The translations under genes and the position numbers were made by a program. From assembly GCF_035762065.1 (NCBI RefSeq), contig NZ_DASTPW010000002.1:124001-188000 (forward strand): a stretch of 64,000 nucleotides of DNA, read 5' to 3'. This stretch comes from Methylibium sp035762065 (GTDB lineage: Bacteria; Pseudomonadota; Gammaproteobacteria; Burkholderiales; Burkholderiaceae_C). Of this stretch, positions 39,968 to 50,249 are shown in pieces. Numbering within the stretch: position 1 is the stretch's first letter; each line of letters starts with the position of its first letter. The notes under the pieces are model-generated. The model saw only the letters and a list, made by a program, of their open reading frames with translations. It searched no databases and had not been told where the DNA came from.

Positions 39968-41422
39968 CTAGCCGGGAAAGTCGGCCAGCCCGAACTTGTC
40001 GGAAGGCTTCGCGCCCGCGGCGGCCCGGGAGCGCCGCACGAGCGGGCCGAGCACGACGAGCGCGATGAACAGCAGGTACATCTCGCAGTGGTAGACGAAG
40101 CTGTAGCCGGTGGCCGGGCTGCGCAGCGCCTCGCCGAGCGCGCCTTGCATGGCGAGCGCGCCGATGCCGTCGCGCACCGCGCCGCCGAGCGCGATCGCGA
40201 TACCGGCGCAGGCGGCCTGCACCGCGCCCCAGGCTCCGAGCGCCATCCCGTGGAGGCCCTGCGTCTCCAGGCTCATCGCCGCGGTCAGCGTGCCCACCGC
40301 GAAGAGCCCGCCGCCGAAGCCGATGAGCGCCGCGCCGACGACGAACAGCACCGCCGAATGCAGCGGCTCCGCGAAGATCACCGCCGAGAACGCGACGACG
40401 CCGGCGACGAGACCGAGGGCGGCGAGCCGGTGCGCATCGAGCCCGCGCCCCAGCAGCCGCGCGGCCAGCATGAAGGCAGCCAGCGCGCCGAGCGAGATCG
40501 TCGCGGTCAACGTCGTCGTCGCCGACACCGACAGGCGCAGGATCTCGCCGCCATAGGGCTCGAGGATGATGTCCTGCATGCTGAACGCCGCGGTGCCCAG
40601 GCCCAGCGCGACGAGGAAGCGCAGCGAGCGCCCGGTGCGCGCGAAGCGGCGCCAGGTGCTGCGGAAGTCGGGGCGCGCGACGGCGGCCGAGGTACGCGAC
40701 GGGTCGCGTGCCTCCTGCTTCCACATCGCCACCAGGTTCAGCGCAAGCGTCAGCGCGGCCGCGCCCTGCACGACCTGGATCAGCCGGATCTGCGTGAAGT
40801 CGGCGAGCAGCAGGCCGAAGACGATGCCGCTGGCGACCATGCCGACCAGCAGCATCACGTACATCAGCGCGACGACGCGCGGGCGCGTCTTCTCGGTGGC
40901 GAGGTCGGTGGCCAGCGCGAGGCCGGCGGTCTGCACCGTCTGCATGCCGGCGCCGGTCAGCAGGAAGGCGAGCGCGGCGCTCGCCGGGCCGAGCCAGGCC
41001 GGGCCGCGGCTGTCGCCCGACAGCAGGATCAGCGCGAACGGCATGATCGCCAGCCCGCCGAACTGGAGCCAGGTGCCGGCCCAGATGAAGGGCACGCGCT
41101 TCCAGCCGAGCACCGAGCGGTGGGTGTCGGAGCGAAAGCCCACCAGCGCGCGGAAGGGCGCGACCACCAGGGGCAGCGCGACCATCGCCGCCACGAGCCA
41201 GGCCGCGACGCCGAGCTCCACGATCATCACGCGGTTGAGCGTGCCGATCAGCAGCACCGCGGCCATGCCGACCGAGACCTGGAACAGCGCGAGCCGCAGC
41301 AGCCGCCCGAGCGGCAGTTCGGTCGACGCCGCATCGGCGAAGGGCAGGAAGCGCGGCGCGACCTGGGTCCACGTCTGCCACACGTGGCGACGCAGCGTCG
41401 GGGTCGCGGCGGCGTGCTTCAT
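39968..41422 (-). CDS. lhaA: LH1 assembly transporter LhaA (PucC family)
   Basis: A 484-residue MFS-type membrane protein of the BCD/PucC family with 12 predicted helices; typical segments are GTLNRVMIVELGV, GFRSDTHRSVLGWKRVPFIWAGTWLQFGG and FSMQDIILEPYGGEI. It helps put bacteriochlorophyll into light-harvesting 1. It overlaps the bchM stop by four bases. A shorter paralogue lies at 59010-60362. Confidence 0.93.
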   Translation of the reverse strand: MKHAAATPTLRRHVWQTWTQVAPRFLPFADAASTELPLGRLLRLALFQVSVGMAAVLLIGTLNRVMIVELGVAAWLVAAMVALPLVVAPFRALVGFRSDTHRSVLGWKRVPFIWAGTWLQFGGLAIMPFALILLSGDSRGPAWLGPASAALAFLLTGAGMQTVQTAGLALATDLATEKTRPRVVALMYVMLLVGMVASGIVFGLLLADFTQIRLIQVVQGAAALTLALNLVAMWKQEARDPSRTSAAVARPDFRSTWRRFARTGRSLRFLVALGLGTAAFSMQDIILEPYGGEILRLSVSATTTLTATISLGALAAFMLAARLLGRGLDAHRLAALGLVAGVVAFSAVIFAEPLHSAVLFVVGAALIGFGGGLFAVGTLTAAMSLETQGLHGMALGAWGAVQAACAGIAIALGGAVRDGIGALAMQGALGEALRSPATGYSFVYHCEMYLLFIALVVLGPLVRRSRAAAGAKPSDKFGLADFPG

Positions 41423-42150
41423 CGCCGCACCAGCTCCAGCGCCTGCGAGATGTAGAACCCGCTCGCGACACGCTCGCAGCGGCCCGGCTGCCAGCCCGAA
41501 AGCGCGGGTTCGGCGGCGATCAGGCGGCGCAGCCTGGCTTCGCGCACCGGCTCGATCGCGGGCGCCCGGTCGCCGCGCGGGAACAGCTTGCCCAGGCTCA
41601 TCATCGTGCCGAGCAGCGGCGTGCTCGGCGCGAAGGTGAACAGCAGCGAGCGGGTGCTGCGCGGCGCGATCGAGCCGAGCACGCGCACCGCGTCCTGCGG
41701 GCGGTAGTGGATCAGCGAATCCATGCCGACGACGTGATCGAAGTGACCCAGCTCGGGGTCGAGCATGTCGCCGGCGAGGAACTGGACGCTGCCGCCTTGC
41801 GGCTCCTCCGGGCGCAAGGCCGCGCGCGAAAGCTCCGGCGGCGTGCGCTCGCGCGCCAGGTTGACCAGCGTCGGCGACAGGTCGATCGCGACGACTTCGG
41901 CGCCGCGCCGCGCGGCCTCGATCGCCAGCGCGCCGGTGCCGCAGCCGGCATCGAGGATGCGCCGGCCGCTCAGGTCGTCGGGCAGCCAGGACAGCAGCGT
42001 CGCGCGCATGCGGTCGCGCCCGGCGCGCACGGTGGCGCGCACGCCGCTGACCGGGGCGGTCGAGGTCAGCCGGGCCCAGGCCTCGGCGGCCGTGCGATCG
42101 AAGTAGTGCTCGATCGCGCGGCGGCGTTCGCGGTAGGAGAGGTCAGTCAT
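41419..42150 (-). CDS. bchM: Mg-protoporphyrin IX O-methyltransferase
   Basis: A 243-residue SAM enzyme with the family start YRERRRAIEHYFDRTAAEAWARLTS and motif I RILDAGCGTGALAIEAARRGA near residue 65; HYRPQDAV further on is also typical. It methylates the C13 propionate before the AcsF cyclase. Its ATG overlaps the bchL stop by eight bases. Confidence 0.95.
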   Translation of the reverse strand: MTDLSYRERRRAIEHYFDRTAAEAWARLTSTAPVSGVRATVRAGRDRMRATLLSWLPDDLSGRRILDAGCGTGALAIEAARRGAEVVAIDLSPTLVNLARERTPPELSRAALRPEEPQGGSVQFLAGDMLDPELGHFDHVVGMDSLIHYRPQDAVRVLGSIAPRSTRSLLFTFAPSTPLLGTMMSLGKLFPRGDRAPAIEPVREARLRRLIAAEPALSGWQPGRCERVASGFYISQALELVRR

Positions 42151-43069
42151 AGCCGAGCAGGTCGAAGATCTCGCGGTCCTTCAGCGGCACCGAGGGCAGC
42201 GGATCGGAGCCGAGCCACATCGACGCGGCCAGGCGCAGGTACTCCTTCTGCACCGCCTCGATCTCGGGCGTCGCGTCCATCTCGAACAGCGTGCACTTCT
42301 TCAGGCGGCTGCGGCGGATCGCGTCGAGGTCCGGCAGGTGCGCCGCGAGCTTGAGGCCGGTGCGCTCGTTGTAGCGGTCGATCTGGTCGGTCGCGGCGCT
42401 GCGGTTGGCGATCACGCCGCCGAGCCGAACGTTGTAGTTCTTCGCTTTCGCGCCGATCGCCTGAACGATGCGGTTCATCGCGAAGATCGAGTCGAAGTCG
42501 TTGGCGGTGACGATCATGGCGCGGTCGGCATGCTGCAGCGGTGCCGCGAAGCCGCCGCACACCACGTCGCCGAGCACGTCGAAGATGACGACGTCGGTGT
42601 CTTCCAGCAGGTGGTGCTCCTTCAGCAGCTTCACCGTCTGGCCCACCACGTAGCCGCCGCAGCCGGTGCCGGCGGGCGGGCCGCCGGCCTCGACGCACAT
42701 CACGCCGTTGTAGCCCTCGAAGACGAAGTCCTCGGGGCGCAGTTCCTCGGCGTGGAAGTCGACGGTCTCGAGGATGTCGATCACCGTCGGCAGCATCTTC
42801 TTCGTCAGCGTGAAGGTGCTGTCGTGCTTCGGGTCGCAGCCGATCTGCAGCACGCGCTTGCCCATCTTGCTGAAGGCCGCGGAGAGGTTGGAACTCGTCG
42901 TGCTCTTGCCGATGCCGCCCTTGCCGTAGATCGCGAAGACCTTGGCGGTGCCGATCTTCACCTTCGGGTCCAGCTGCACCTGCAGGCTGCCTTCGCCGTC
43001 CTCGCGGGGATTCGCTCGCGGCGCGGGACCGCGGCCGATCTTCTCGATCGGGATCGCAACTTCACTCAT
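42143..43069 (-). CDS. bchL: Light-independent protochlorophyllide reductase, iron-protein L
   Basis: A 308-residue nitrogenase-iron-protein homologue that passes electrons to BchNB. The P-loop GKGGIGKSTTSSN is near residue 48. The [4Fe-4S] cysteines are in VMCVEAGGPPAGTGCGG and DVVCGGFAAPLQ. An N-terminal extension of about 35 residues precedes the fold, as in other BchL. The start overlaps the bchH stop (ATGA). Confidence 0.96.
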   Translation of the reverse strand: MSEVAIPIEKIGRGPAPRANPREDGEGSLQVQLDPKVKIGTAKVFAIYGKGGIGKSTTSSNLSAAFSKMGKRVLQIGCDPKHDSTFTLTKKMLPTVIDILETVDFHAEELRPEDFVFEGYNGVMCVEAGGPPAGTGCGGYVVGQTVKLLKEHHLLEDTDVVIFDVLGDVVCGGFAAPLQHADRAMIVTANDFDSIFAMNRIVQAIGAKAKNYNVRLGGVIANRSAATDQIDRYNERTGLKLAAHLPDLDAIRRSRLKKCTLFEMDATPEIEAVQKEYLRLAASMWLGSDPLPSVPLKDREIFDLLGYD

Positions 43070-46000
43070 GCTGTGGCTCCTTCGAAGACACCTTCGAGGC
43101 GGTCTTCCAGTTCGTCGGATGCATTGCGCAACGCCGCGAGCGTCGCGTCGTCGGGCTGCCAGTACTTGCGCTGCGAGGCTTCGAGCAGCCGCTGCGCCAC
43201 CTTCACCGACGCCGTCGGGTTGAGCTTCGCGAGCCGATCGCGCATCTGCGCGTCGAGCATGAAGGTGTCGGTGATCTGCTTGTAGACCCAGGGCGCGACC
43301 TGACCGGTGGTGGCCGACCAGCCCATGGTGTTCGTCACGTGCACCTCGATCTGCCGCACGCCTTCGTAGCCGTGGGCCAGCATGCCCTCGTACCACTTCG
43401 GGTTGAGCATGCGGGTGCGCGTCTCGAGCGCCACCTGCTCGGCCAGCGTGCGCACGGTGCCGCCTTCGTTGCCGTTGCGCGTCGCGTCGCCGATGTAGAC
43501 GGCGAGCTGCGCATCGCGGCCCTGCTCGCGCTGCGCACGACCCACCGCCTTGCTGATGCCGCCCAGCGTGTCGAAGTAGGTGTCGATCGTCGTGACGCCG
43601 AGCTCGACCGAATCGAGGTTCTGGCAGGCGACCTGCACGCCGGCAAGGACCGTGTTGAGCAGCTTCGGCTGCGCGAGCGGCCGGCCGCTGACGCCGTAGG
43701 CGAAGCCCTTGCGCCGCGTGTAGGTCTCGGCGAGCTCGTCGTCCTCGGACCACGCGCCGCTGTCGACGAGGTGGTTCACGTTCGCGCCATAGGCGCCCTC
43801 GGCGTTGCCGAACACGCGCAGCGCGGCGCACTCGATGTCGCCGCCGTGCTCGCGCTGGTAGGCGAGCGCGTGCTTGCGCACGAAGTTCAGGTGCTCGGGC
43901 TCGTCGGCCTGCGCCGCGAGCAGACAGGCCTCGGCAAGCAGCTTGATCTGCAGCGGCATCAGGTCGCGGAAGATGCCCGAGAGCGTCATCACCACGTCGA
44001 TGCGCGGCCGGCCAAGTTCGGCCAGCGGCACGAGCGTCGCGCCGGCGAGCCGGCCGTAGCTGTCGAAGCGCGGCAGCGCGCCGAGCAGCGCAAGCGCCTG
44101 CGCCAAGGGCGCGCCTTCGGTCTTCAGGTTGTCGGTGCCCCACAGCACGAGCGCGACGGTCTCGGGCAGCGCATGGCCGTCGGCCGCGTGACGCTCCAGC
44201 AGCTTCGCGGCCTGGCGCGCGCCGTCGCGCAGCGCGTAGGCGCTGGGGATGCGGAAGGGGTCGAAGCCGTGCAGGTTGCGCCCGGTCGGCAACACGGCGG
44301 GCGTGCGGATCAGGTCGCCGCCGGGGGCCGGGCGCATGTAGCGGCCGTCGAGCGCGTGGACGATGCCGTCGAGCTCGCTGTCGGCGGCGAGTTGCCGGGC
44401 GACGGTCGCGAGTTCGCGCAGCCGCGTGAGCCGGGCTTCGTCGTGGCCTTCGATCGGGCGACCGGCCACGACCGCGTCGATCGTTGCCGCGTCGATGCCG
44501 CGATCGACCTCGCTGGCCGGATCGAGCATCGCGCTCAGCATGTCGGCCCGTTGCGCGGCGCTCGGCACGCGGCCGACGACGTGCAGGCCGTGCGGGATCA
44601 GCGCGTGTTCGAGTTCGGCGACCTGCGACACCAACTGGGCCGGCGGCGCCGCGCGCAGCTCGAGCTCCGCCGCCTGCGTCGCGATCAGCGCTTCGAGGTC
44701 GGCGCGCTCGCCGTGCGCCTGCGGCTCCAGAGTGCGCCAGCGCTCGAGCGACGCCTTCAGATCGACGAGCCCGCGGTACAGCCCGGCCTGGGCGACCGGC
44801 GGCGTCAGGTAGCTGATCAGCGTCGCGCCCGCGCGGCGCTTGGCGATCGTGCCTTCGCTCGGGTTGTTCGAGGCGTAGAGGTAGAAGTTGGGCAGGTCGG
44901 CGATCAGGCGGTCGGGCCAGCAGTCGCCGCTCAGGCCGGTCTGCTTGCCGGGCATGAACTCGAGGGCGCCGTGCGTGCCGAAGTGCAGCACCGCGTCGGC
45001 CTTGAAGTCTTCGCGCAGCCAGCGGTAGAAGGCGCTGAAGGCATGCGTCGGCGCGAAGCCCCGCTCGAACAGCAGGCGCATCGGATCGCCTTCGTAGCCC
45101 ATGCCGGGTTGCACGGTGACGACGGCCTGGCCGAACGATGCGCCGAGCACGAAGATCGAACGGCCGTCGCTCAGCAGCCGGCCCGGCGCCGGGCCCCATT
45201 GCGCTTCGATCTCGCGCAGGTGCTTTTCGCGGCGCACGTGGTCGTCGGTGGCGATCCTCGCGAGCACGTTCGCGTCGGCGCCCAGCTTCTCGGCGTTGCC
45301 GTGCAGCACCGTGCAGCGCAGGGCGTCGACGCTTTCCGGCAGGTCGATCGCATAGCCCTCGGCGCGCAGCCGTTCGAGCGTCGCGTACAGGCTCTCGAAC
45401 ACCGCGAGGTGCGCGGCGGTACCGGTGTTGCCGGCGTTCGGCGGGAAGTTGAAGACGACCAGCGCGATCTTGCGGTCGGCGCGCGGGCGCTGCCGCAGCG
45501 CGACGAGCTTCGCGGTGCGCGCGGCCAGCATCGCGGTGCGCTCGCTGCACATCTGCATGTCCGGCGTGCCGTCGCCGGCGCGGCCGGCGTAGACCATCGG
45601 GCAGGTCGCGCCGTCCAGCTCGGGGATCGCGACCATGATCGTGCTCTCTACCGGCAGCAGCCCGCGCTCGCTGCCCCGCCAGGCGGCGAGCGTCTGGAAC
45701 TCGAGCGGATGCGCGGCGAGGTAGGGCACGTCCAGCTTCGCGAGCACTTCCTCGGCCGCGTGCGCGTCGTTGTAGGCCGGCCCGCCGACGAGCGAGAACC
45801 CGGTCAGCGACACCACCGCGTCGACGCTGGCCTTGCCGTCGTTCAAGAAGAACCGCTCGATCGCCGGCCGCGCGTCGAGCCCCGCGGCGAAGGCCGGCAC
45901 GACCTGCAAGCCCTGCACTTCGAGCGCGGCGATCACGCCGTCGTAGTGGCGCGTGTTGCCGGCCAGCAGGTAGGAGCGCAGCAGCAGCAGGCCGATGCGG

Positions 46001-46794
46001 CCGCGGCGCTGCGCCGGGGGCACGACGGCGGGAAGCTTCGTCGCGTCGTCGCCGATGCGCGCCGGCAGGCTCGACGCGAGGCGCGGGTGGTAGACGCCCA
46101 CCTCGGGGTACTCGACCGGTGCTTGCGACGCGAGCTTGCCGCGCAGCGCGGCGCGCGGCCCGGCCGCATAGCGATCGACCAGGAAGCGGACCATGTTCGC
46201 GACGTTGTCCTCCGAGCCGCCGAGCCAGTACTGCAGCGTCAGGAAGTAGGCCCGAACGTCCTGCGCGGTGCCTGGAATGAAGCGCAGCAGCTGCGGCAGC
46301 CGGCGCAGCATGCGCATCTGCTGCGCGCCGCCGGACGAGGCCGCCGGCTTGCCGTCCTTGCCTGCACCACCGCGCAGGCGCTTGAGCAGGGCGAGCGGCC
46401 CGCTTGCCGGCTTGGCCATGTCGAACTTGCCCATGCGCGTGAGCTTCGCGACCTCGCTCGCCGACATCGCGCAGACCATCGCGTCGCAGTGCTCGCGCCG
46501 TGCCTGCAGCGCGGGCAGCACCGGCAGGAAGTGGTCTTCCATGAACAGCATCGTGACGATCACGAGATCCGACACCGCGATGTCCGCGACGCAGCGTTCC
46601 AGGGCCTGCGCGTCGGCGCTCCACTCGCTGGCCGCGTGCATCGAGAGCTTCAGGCCCGGCGCCTCGCGTGCGAGCGCGGCACGGGCGCGCTCGGTCGCGC
46701 TCGCGAGATGGGTGTCCATCGTGACGATGCACACGCGCATCGGCGTGCCGCCGGCGCGTGCCGCTTCACCGGCCGAAATGCGCTTTGGCGTCAT
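43066..46794 (-). CDS. bchH: Magnesium chelatase subunit H
   Basis: A 1242-residue porphyrin-binding subunit inserting Mg2+ into protoporphyrin IX, with BchI and BchD. Strong family segments are VCIVTMDTHLASA at the start, FGTHGALEFMPGKQTGLSGDCWPDRLI, and NPKWYEGMLAHGYEGVRQIE near the end. The start at ATG 46794 overlaps bchB by 29 bases and keeps a short leader before the first strand; ATG 46740 is an alternative. Neither has a good ribosome site, suggesting coupling to bchB. Confidence 0.95.
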   Translation of the reverse strand: MTPKRISAGEAARAGGTPMRVCIVTMDTHLASATERARAALAREAPGLKLSMHAASEWSADAQALERCVADIAVSDLVIVTMLFMEDHFLPVLPALQARREHCDAMVCAMSASEVAKLTRMGKFDMAKPASGPLALLKRLRGGAGKDGKPAASSGGAQQMRMLRRLPQLLRFIPGTAQDVRAYFLTLQYWLGGSEDNVANMVRFLVDRYAAGPRAALRGKLASQAPVEYPEVGVYHPRLASSLPARIGDDATKLPAVVPPAQRRGRIGLLLLRSYLLAGNTRHYDGVIAALEVQGLQVVPAFAAGLDARPAIERFFLNDGKASVDAVVSLTGFSLVGGPAYNDAHAAEEVLAKLDVPYLAAHPLEFQTLAAWRGSERGLLPVESTIMVAIPELDGATCPMVYAGRAGDGTPDMQMCSERTAMLAARTAKLVALRQRPRADRKIALVVFNFPPNAGNTGTAAHLAVFESLYATLERLRAEGYAIDLPESVDALRCTVLHGNAEKLGADANVLARIATDDHVRREKHLREIEAQWGPAPGRLLSDGRSIFVLGASFGQAVVTVQPGMGYEGDPMRLLFERGFAPTHAFSAFYRWLREDFKADAVLHFGTHGALEFMPGKQTGLSGDCWPDRLIADLPNFYLYASNNPSEGTIAKRRAGATLISYLTPPVAQAGLYRGLVDLKASLERWRTLEPQAHGERADLEALIATQAAELELRAAPPAQLVSQVAELEHALIPHGLHVVGRVPSAAQRADMLSAMLDPASEVDRGIDAATIDAVVAGRPIEGHDEARLTRLRELATVARQLAADSELDGIVHALDGRYMRPAPGGDLIRTPAVLPTGRNLHGFDPFRIPSAYALRDGARQAAKLLERHAADGHALPETVALVLWGTDNLKTEGAPLAQALALLGALPRFDSYGRLAGATLVPLAELGRPRIDVVMTLSGIFRDLMPLQIKLLAEACLLAAQADEPEHLNFVRKHALAYQREHGGDIECAALRVFGNAEGAYGANVNHLVDSGAWSEDDELAETYTRRKGFAYGVSGRPLAQPKLLNTVLAGVQVACQNLDSVELGVTTIDTYFDTLGGISKAVGRAQREQGRDAQLAVYIGDATRNGNEGGTVRTLAEQVALETRTRMLNPKWYEGMLAHGYEGVRQIEVHVTNTMGWSATTGQVAPWVYKQITDTFMLDAQMRDRLAKLNPTASVKVAQRLLEASQRKYWQPDDATLAALRNASDELEDRLEGVFEGATA

Positions 46795-48394
46795 ACAAGG
46801 TCTCGACGGTGATGGTGGCCACGCCGCGCTCGGCGGCGAAACGCTCGGTGTTGCGGCGGGCCTTGCCGCGCACGAAGAACGGGATCTTCTGCAGCTCCTT
46901 CTGCGCATCGGGCGCCCAGTCGGCGAGCGCGATGACGTTGCTCGCGGTCACTGCGGCGCCGGCCTCGACCGGCTCGGCACGCTGCGGCGCGCGATCGGTG
47001 CCATGCGGCCTGGCGGCGCCGTGGCCGAGATGCGAAGCCGCGGCGCCGTCGTGGAACTCGAAGTCGTCGCGGAACATGTGCAGCAGGTGCTCTTCGAGCC
47101 CCATCACGAGCGGATGCACCCAGGTGTCGAACAGCACGTTGGCGCCTTCGAAACCCATCTGCGGCGAGTAGCGCGCGGGGAAGTCCTGCACGTGCATCGG
47201 CGCGGAGATCACCGCGCAGGCGACGCCGAGGCGCTTGGCGATGTGGCGTTCCATCTGCGTGCCGAGCACCAGCTCGGGCTGGAGTTCGGCGACGCGGGCC
47301 TCGACGTCGAGGTAGTCGTCGGTGATCAGCGCCTCGCAGTTGTGCAGCTTCGCCGCCTCGCGAACTTCGCGCGCGAACTCACGGCTGTAGGTGCCGAGGC
47401 CGACCACCTCGAAGCCGAACTCGTCGCGGGCGACGCGCGCCGCCGCGACCGCATGCGTCGCGTCGCCGAAGACGAACACGCGCTTGCCGGTGAGGTAGGT
47501 GGAGTCGACCGAGCGGGCGTACCAGGTGGAGCGCGAGCGGGCCTTCGCTTCGATGCGTTCGAGCGCGGCCTGCGCATCGAGGCCGGCGAGCGTCGCGACT
47601 TCGCGGACGAACTCGCGCGTCGCGCCGACGCCGATCGGCACCGTCCTCGTGGCCTTCTGACCGTACTGGCGCGCGAGCCAGGCGGCGGCCTGGTTCGCGA
47701 CTTCCGGGTAGAGCACGACGTTGAAGTCGGCCTCGCCGAGCCGGGCCAGATCGGCCGGGCTCGCGCCGAGCGGCGCGGTCACGACGATGTCGATGCCGAT
47801 GGCTTCGAGCAGTTCGCTGATTTCGCGCACGTCGTCGCGGTGACGGAAGCCGAGCGCGGTCGGGCCGAGCAGGTTGCAGCGCGGGCGGCGCGGCGGCTCG
47901 GCATGCAGCGTGTCGAAGTGGCCGGCGTGCGCCTCGGCCGGGGCCTCGGCGCGCGGCTTCGCGAGCGCACGCACGAGTTGGTAGAAGGTCTCGGCGGCGC
48001 CCCAGTTTTCCTTGCGCTGGTAGGCCGGCAGCTCGAGCGGGACGACGGGCACCGGCAGGTCGAGCGCGCGGGCGAGTCCGCCCGGGTCGTCCTGGATCAG
48101 CTCCGCGGTGCAGGAGGCGCCGACGATCATCGCTTCGGGCTTGAAGCGCTCGTAGGCGTCGCGCGCGGTGGTTTTGAAGAGCTCGGCGGTGTCGCCGCCG
48201 AGGTCGCGCGCCTGGAAGGTGGTGTAGCTCACCGGCGGGCGGCGCGGCAGCCGCTCGATCATCGTGAACAGCAGGTCGGCGTAGGTGTCGCCCTGCGGCG
48301 CATGCAGTACGTAGTGCAGGCCGCGCATCGCGGTGGCGACGCGCATTGCGCCGATGTGCGGCGGGCCTTCGTAGGTCCAGAGCGTCAACTGCAT
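46766..48394 (-). CDS. bchB: Light-independent protochlorophyllide reductase subunit B
   Basis: A 542-residue catalytic subunit. It has the family start LTLWTYEGPPHIGAMRVATAM, GDTYADLLFTMIERL with the cluster-ligand Asp, and VGASCTAELIQDDPGGLA with the ligand Cys. The C-terminal domain (residues about 490-542) is the usual BchB cap, AQKELQKIPFFVRGKARRNTE. It works in the dark together with BchN and BchL. Confidence 0.96.
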   Translation of the reverse strand: MQLTLWTYEGPPHIGAMRVATAMRGLHYVLHAPQGDTYADLLFTMIERLPRRPPVSYTTFQARDLGGDTAELFKTTARDAYERFKPEAMIVGASCTAELIQDDPGGLARALDLPVPVVPLELPAYQRKENWGAAETFYQLVRALAKPRAEAPAEAHAGHFDTLHAEPPRRPRCNLLGPTALGFRHRDDVREISELLEAIGIDIVVTAPLGASPADLARLGEADFNVVLYPEVANQAAAWLARQYGQKATRTVPIGVGATREFVREVATLAGLDAQAALERIEAKARSRSTWYARSVDSTYLTGKRVFVFGDATHAVAAARVARDEFGFEVVGLGTYSREFAREVREAAKLHNCEALITDDYLDVEARVAELQPELVLGTQMERHIAKRLGVACAVISAPMHVQDFPARYSPQMGFEGANVLFDTWVHPLVMGLEEHLLHMFRDDFEFHDGAAASHLGHGAARPHGTDRAPQRAEPVEAGAAVTASNVIALADWAPDAQKELQKIPFFVRGKARRNTERFAAERGVATITVETLYDAKAHFGR

Positions 48395-48413
48395 CGCTCG
48401 TGTCCTCTTGCGT

Positions 48414-49709
48414 TCAGGCGACCAGCTTCAGCCGGCGCGCCAGGGGGCGCGTGAACAGCTCGGCCAGATCGCTCGCCTGCTCGTAGCCCTGGATCGGCGT
48501 GAAGACCAGCTCGATCGACCACTTCGTCGTCAGCCCCTCGGCTTCGAGCGGATTCGCGAGGCCGAGGCCGCAGACGACGATGTCCGGCCGTGCGGCGCGG
48601 CAGCGGTCGAGCTGGCGCTCGGCGTCCTGGCCTTCGCTCAGCTGCGTGCCCTCGGGCAGCCAGGCGAGCTCCTCGGCGAGGTGCTGTCGATGCAGGTAAG
48701 GGGTGCCGACTTCGATCAGTCTCACGCCGAGTTCGCGAGCGAGGAAGCGGGCGATCGGCAGCTCGAGCTGCGAATCGGGGAAGAAGAAGGCGCGCTTGCC
48801 GGCCAGTTGCTGCGCGTGGCGGCCGAGCGCGCGCTGCGCACGTTCGCGCGGCGCAGCAGTCACCGCGTCGAAGCGGGTGGCGCCGACATGCCAGGCCTCC
48901 GCGGCGGCACGCAGCCAGGCGGTCGTTCCCTCGACACCCAGCGGGAAGGGCGCCGCGATGCGCGTGGCCCCGCGGGCTTCGAGCGCGCGCGCGGTGTCGG
49001 CGAGAAAGGGCTGCGCCAGCAGGAAGCGCGTGCCGGCGCCGACCGGCGGCAGTTCTCCCGCGCGCCGCGGCGGGAAGAAGCGTACGGGCCCGATGCCGAG
49101 TTCGTCGAAGAGGCGTCGGAACTGGTCTTCAACCACGTCGGCCAGCGCGCCCACCACCAGCAGCGCGCGGTCCTCGTTCCTCGGCAGCGCCGGCACCAGC
49201 GAGGCGAGGCAGGCGTCCTCGCCTTGCGTGAAGGTCGTCTCGATGCCGCTGCCGGAGTAGTTGAGGATGCGCACGCCGTCGGCGCTGAAGCGCTGGGCGA
49301 GCCGCTCGGCCGCGCGCGAGAGATCGAGCTTGATCACCTCCGACGGGCAGGAACCCACCAGGAACAGCAGCCGGATCTCGGGCCGGCGTTCGAGCAGCCG
49401 GGTGACGACGCGATCGAGCTCGGCGTTCGCGTCCGCGAGGCCGGCGAGATCGCGCTCGTCGATGATCGCGGTCGCGAAGCGCGGCTCGGCAAAGATCATC
49501 ACGCCCGCGGCCGATTGCACGAGATGCGCGCAGGTGCGCGAGCCCACCACGAGGAAGAAGGCGTCCTGGATCTTGCGATGCAGCCAGGTGATGCCGGTCA
49601 GGCCGCAGAACACCTCGCGCTGGCCGCGTTCCTTCAGGACGGGCGGCAGGGCGGTCGGCGCGTCGCGGCAGCCGCCCGCGGCGTGGATCGGGATGACGGG
49701 CGGCGACAT
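48414..49709 (-). CDS. bchN: Light-independent protochlorophyllide reductase subunit N
   Basis: A 431-residue catalytic subunit with three cluster-ligand cysteines visible: EVFCGLTGITWLH near residue 34, GSRTCAHLVQSAAG near residue 59, and LVGSCPSEVIKLDL near residue 120. ILNYSGSGIETTFTQGEDACL is also typical. The ATG at 49709 is 14 bases after bchF; an upstream extension has no conserved residues. Confidence 0.95.
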   Translation of the reverse strand: MSPPVIPIHAAGGCRDAPTALPPVLKERGQREVFCGLTGITWLHRKIQDAFFLVVGSRTCAHLVQSAAGVMIFAEPRFATAIIDERDLAGLADANAELDRVVTRLLERRPEIRLLFLVGSCPSEVIKLDLSRAAERLAQRFSADGVRILNYSGSGIETTFTQGEDACLASLVPALPRNEDRALLVVGALADVVEDQFRRLFDELGIGPVRFFPPRRAGELPPVGAGTRFLLAQPFLADTARALEARGATRIAAPFPLGVEGTTAWLRAAAEAWHVGATRFDAVTAAPRERAQRALGRHAQQLAGKRAFFFPDSQLELPIARFLARELGVRLIEVGTPYLHRQHLAEELAWLPEGTQLSEGQDAERQLDRCRAARPDIVVCGLGLANPLEAEGLTTKWSIELVFTPIQGYEQASDLAELFTRPLARRLKLVA

Positions 49710-49723
49710 CGTGGCCACTCCGT

Positions 49724-50242
49724 TCAACCGGCCGCCGCGGCCAGCGCGCCGCCTTGCAGCCGCGCCTGGCGCAGCTTCCACAGGAACTGGCCGGCGTTGA
49801 TCAGGTAGGCCGCATAGGCAGCGAGCGCAAGCAGCATGCGCGTGCGAAGGTCGAAGGCGTCGGCCAGCAGCGCGAGCAGGTAGGCGGTGTGCAGCGCCAG
49901 CACCAGCATGCTGAACACGTCTTCCCAGAAGAAGGCCTCGGCGAACAGCCAGACGCCGAACACCGCCTTCTCCCAGACCGAGCCCGTGACCATGATCGTG
50001 TAGAGCACGAGCGTCTTGACGACGACCGACGCGGTCGCTGCCGCCTCGCCTTCGCCGCCGGCGAGCCAGCGCAGGATCAGCGCGAGGCTCACCAGGAACA
50101 CGACGAACTGCAGCGGTGCGAGCACCGCCTGCACCGTGGTCCATGCGCTTGCGTCGCGTCGCCGGCGTTGCTCCGCCGTGTACAGCGGCGCCCCGCGAAT
50201 GTTTTCGCTGTCGCTGTCCGCTTTCGTTGCACGACGCCCCAT
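49724..50242 (-). CDS. bchF: 3-vinyl bacteriochlorophyllide hydratase
   Basis: A 172-residue membrane enzyme adding water to the C3 vinyl group. It has PLYTAEQRRRRDASAWT near residue 20 and four hydrophobic helices with MVTGSVWEKAVFG, AEAFFWEDVFSMLVLALH and NAGQFLWKLRQARL. It is the first gene of the superoperon. The ATG at 50242 is the only usable start: the codons between it and the conserved region include no other start. No ribosome site precedes it; a -10 element ends 7 bases before it (separate entry). Confidence 0.94.
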   Translation of the reverse strand: MGRRATKADSDSENIRGAPLYTAEQRRRRDASAWTTVQAVLAPLQFVVFLVSLALILRWLAGGEGEAAATASVVVKTLVLYTIMVTGSVWEKAVFGVWLFAEAFFWEDVFSMLVLALHTAYLLALLADAFDLRTRMLLALAAYAAYLINAGQFLWKLRQARLQGGALAAAAG

Positions 50243-50249
50243 GACGGCG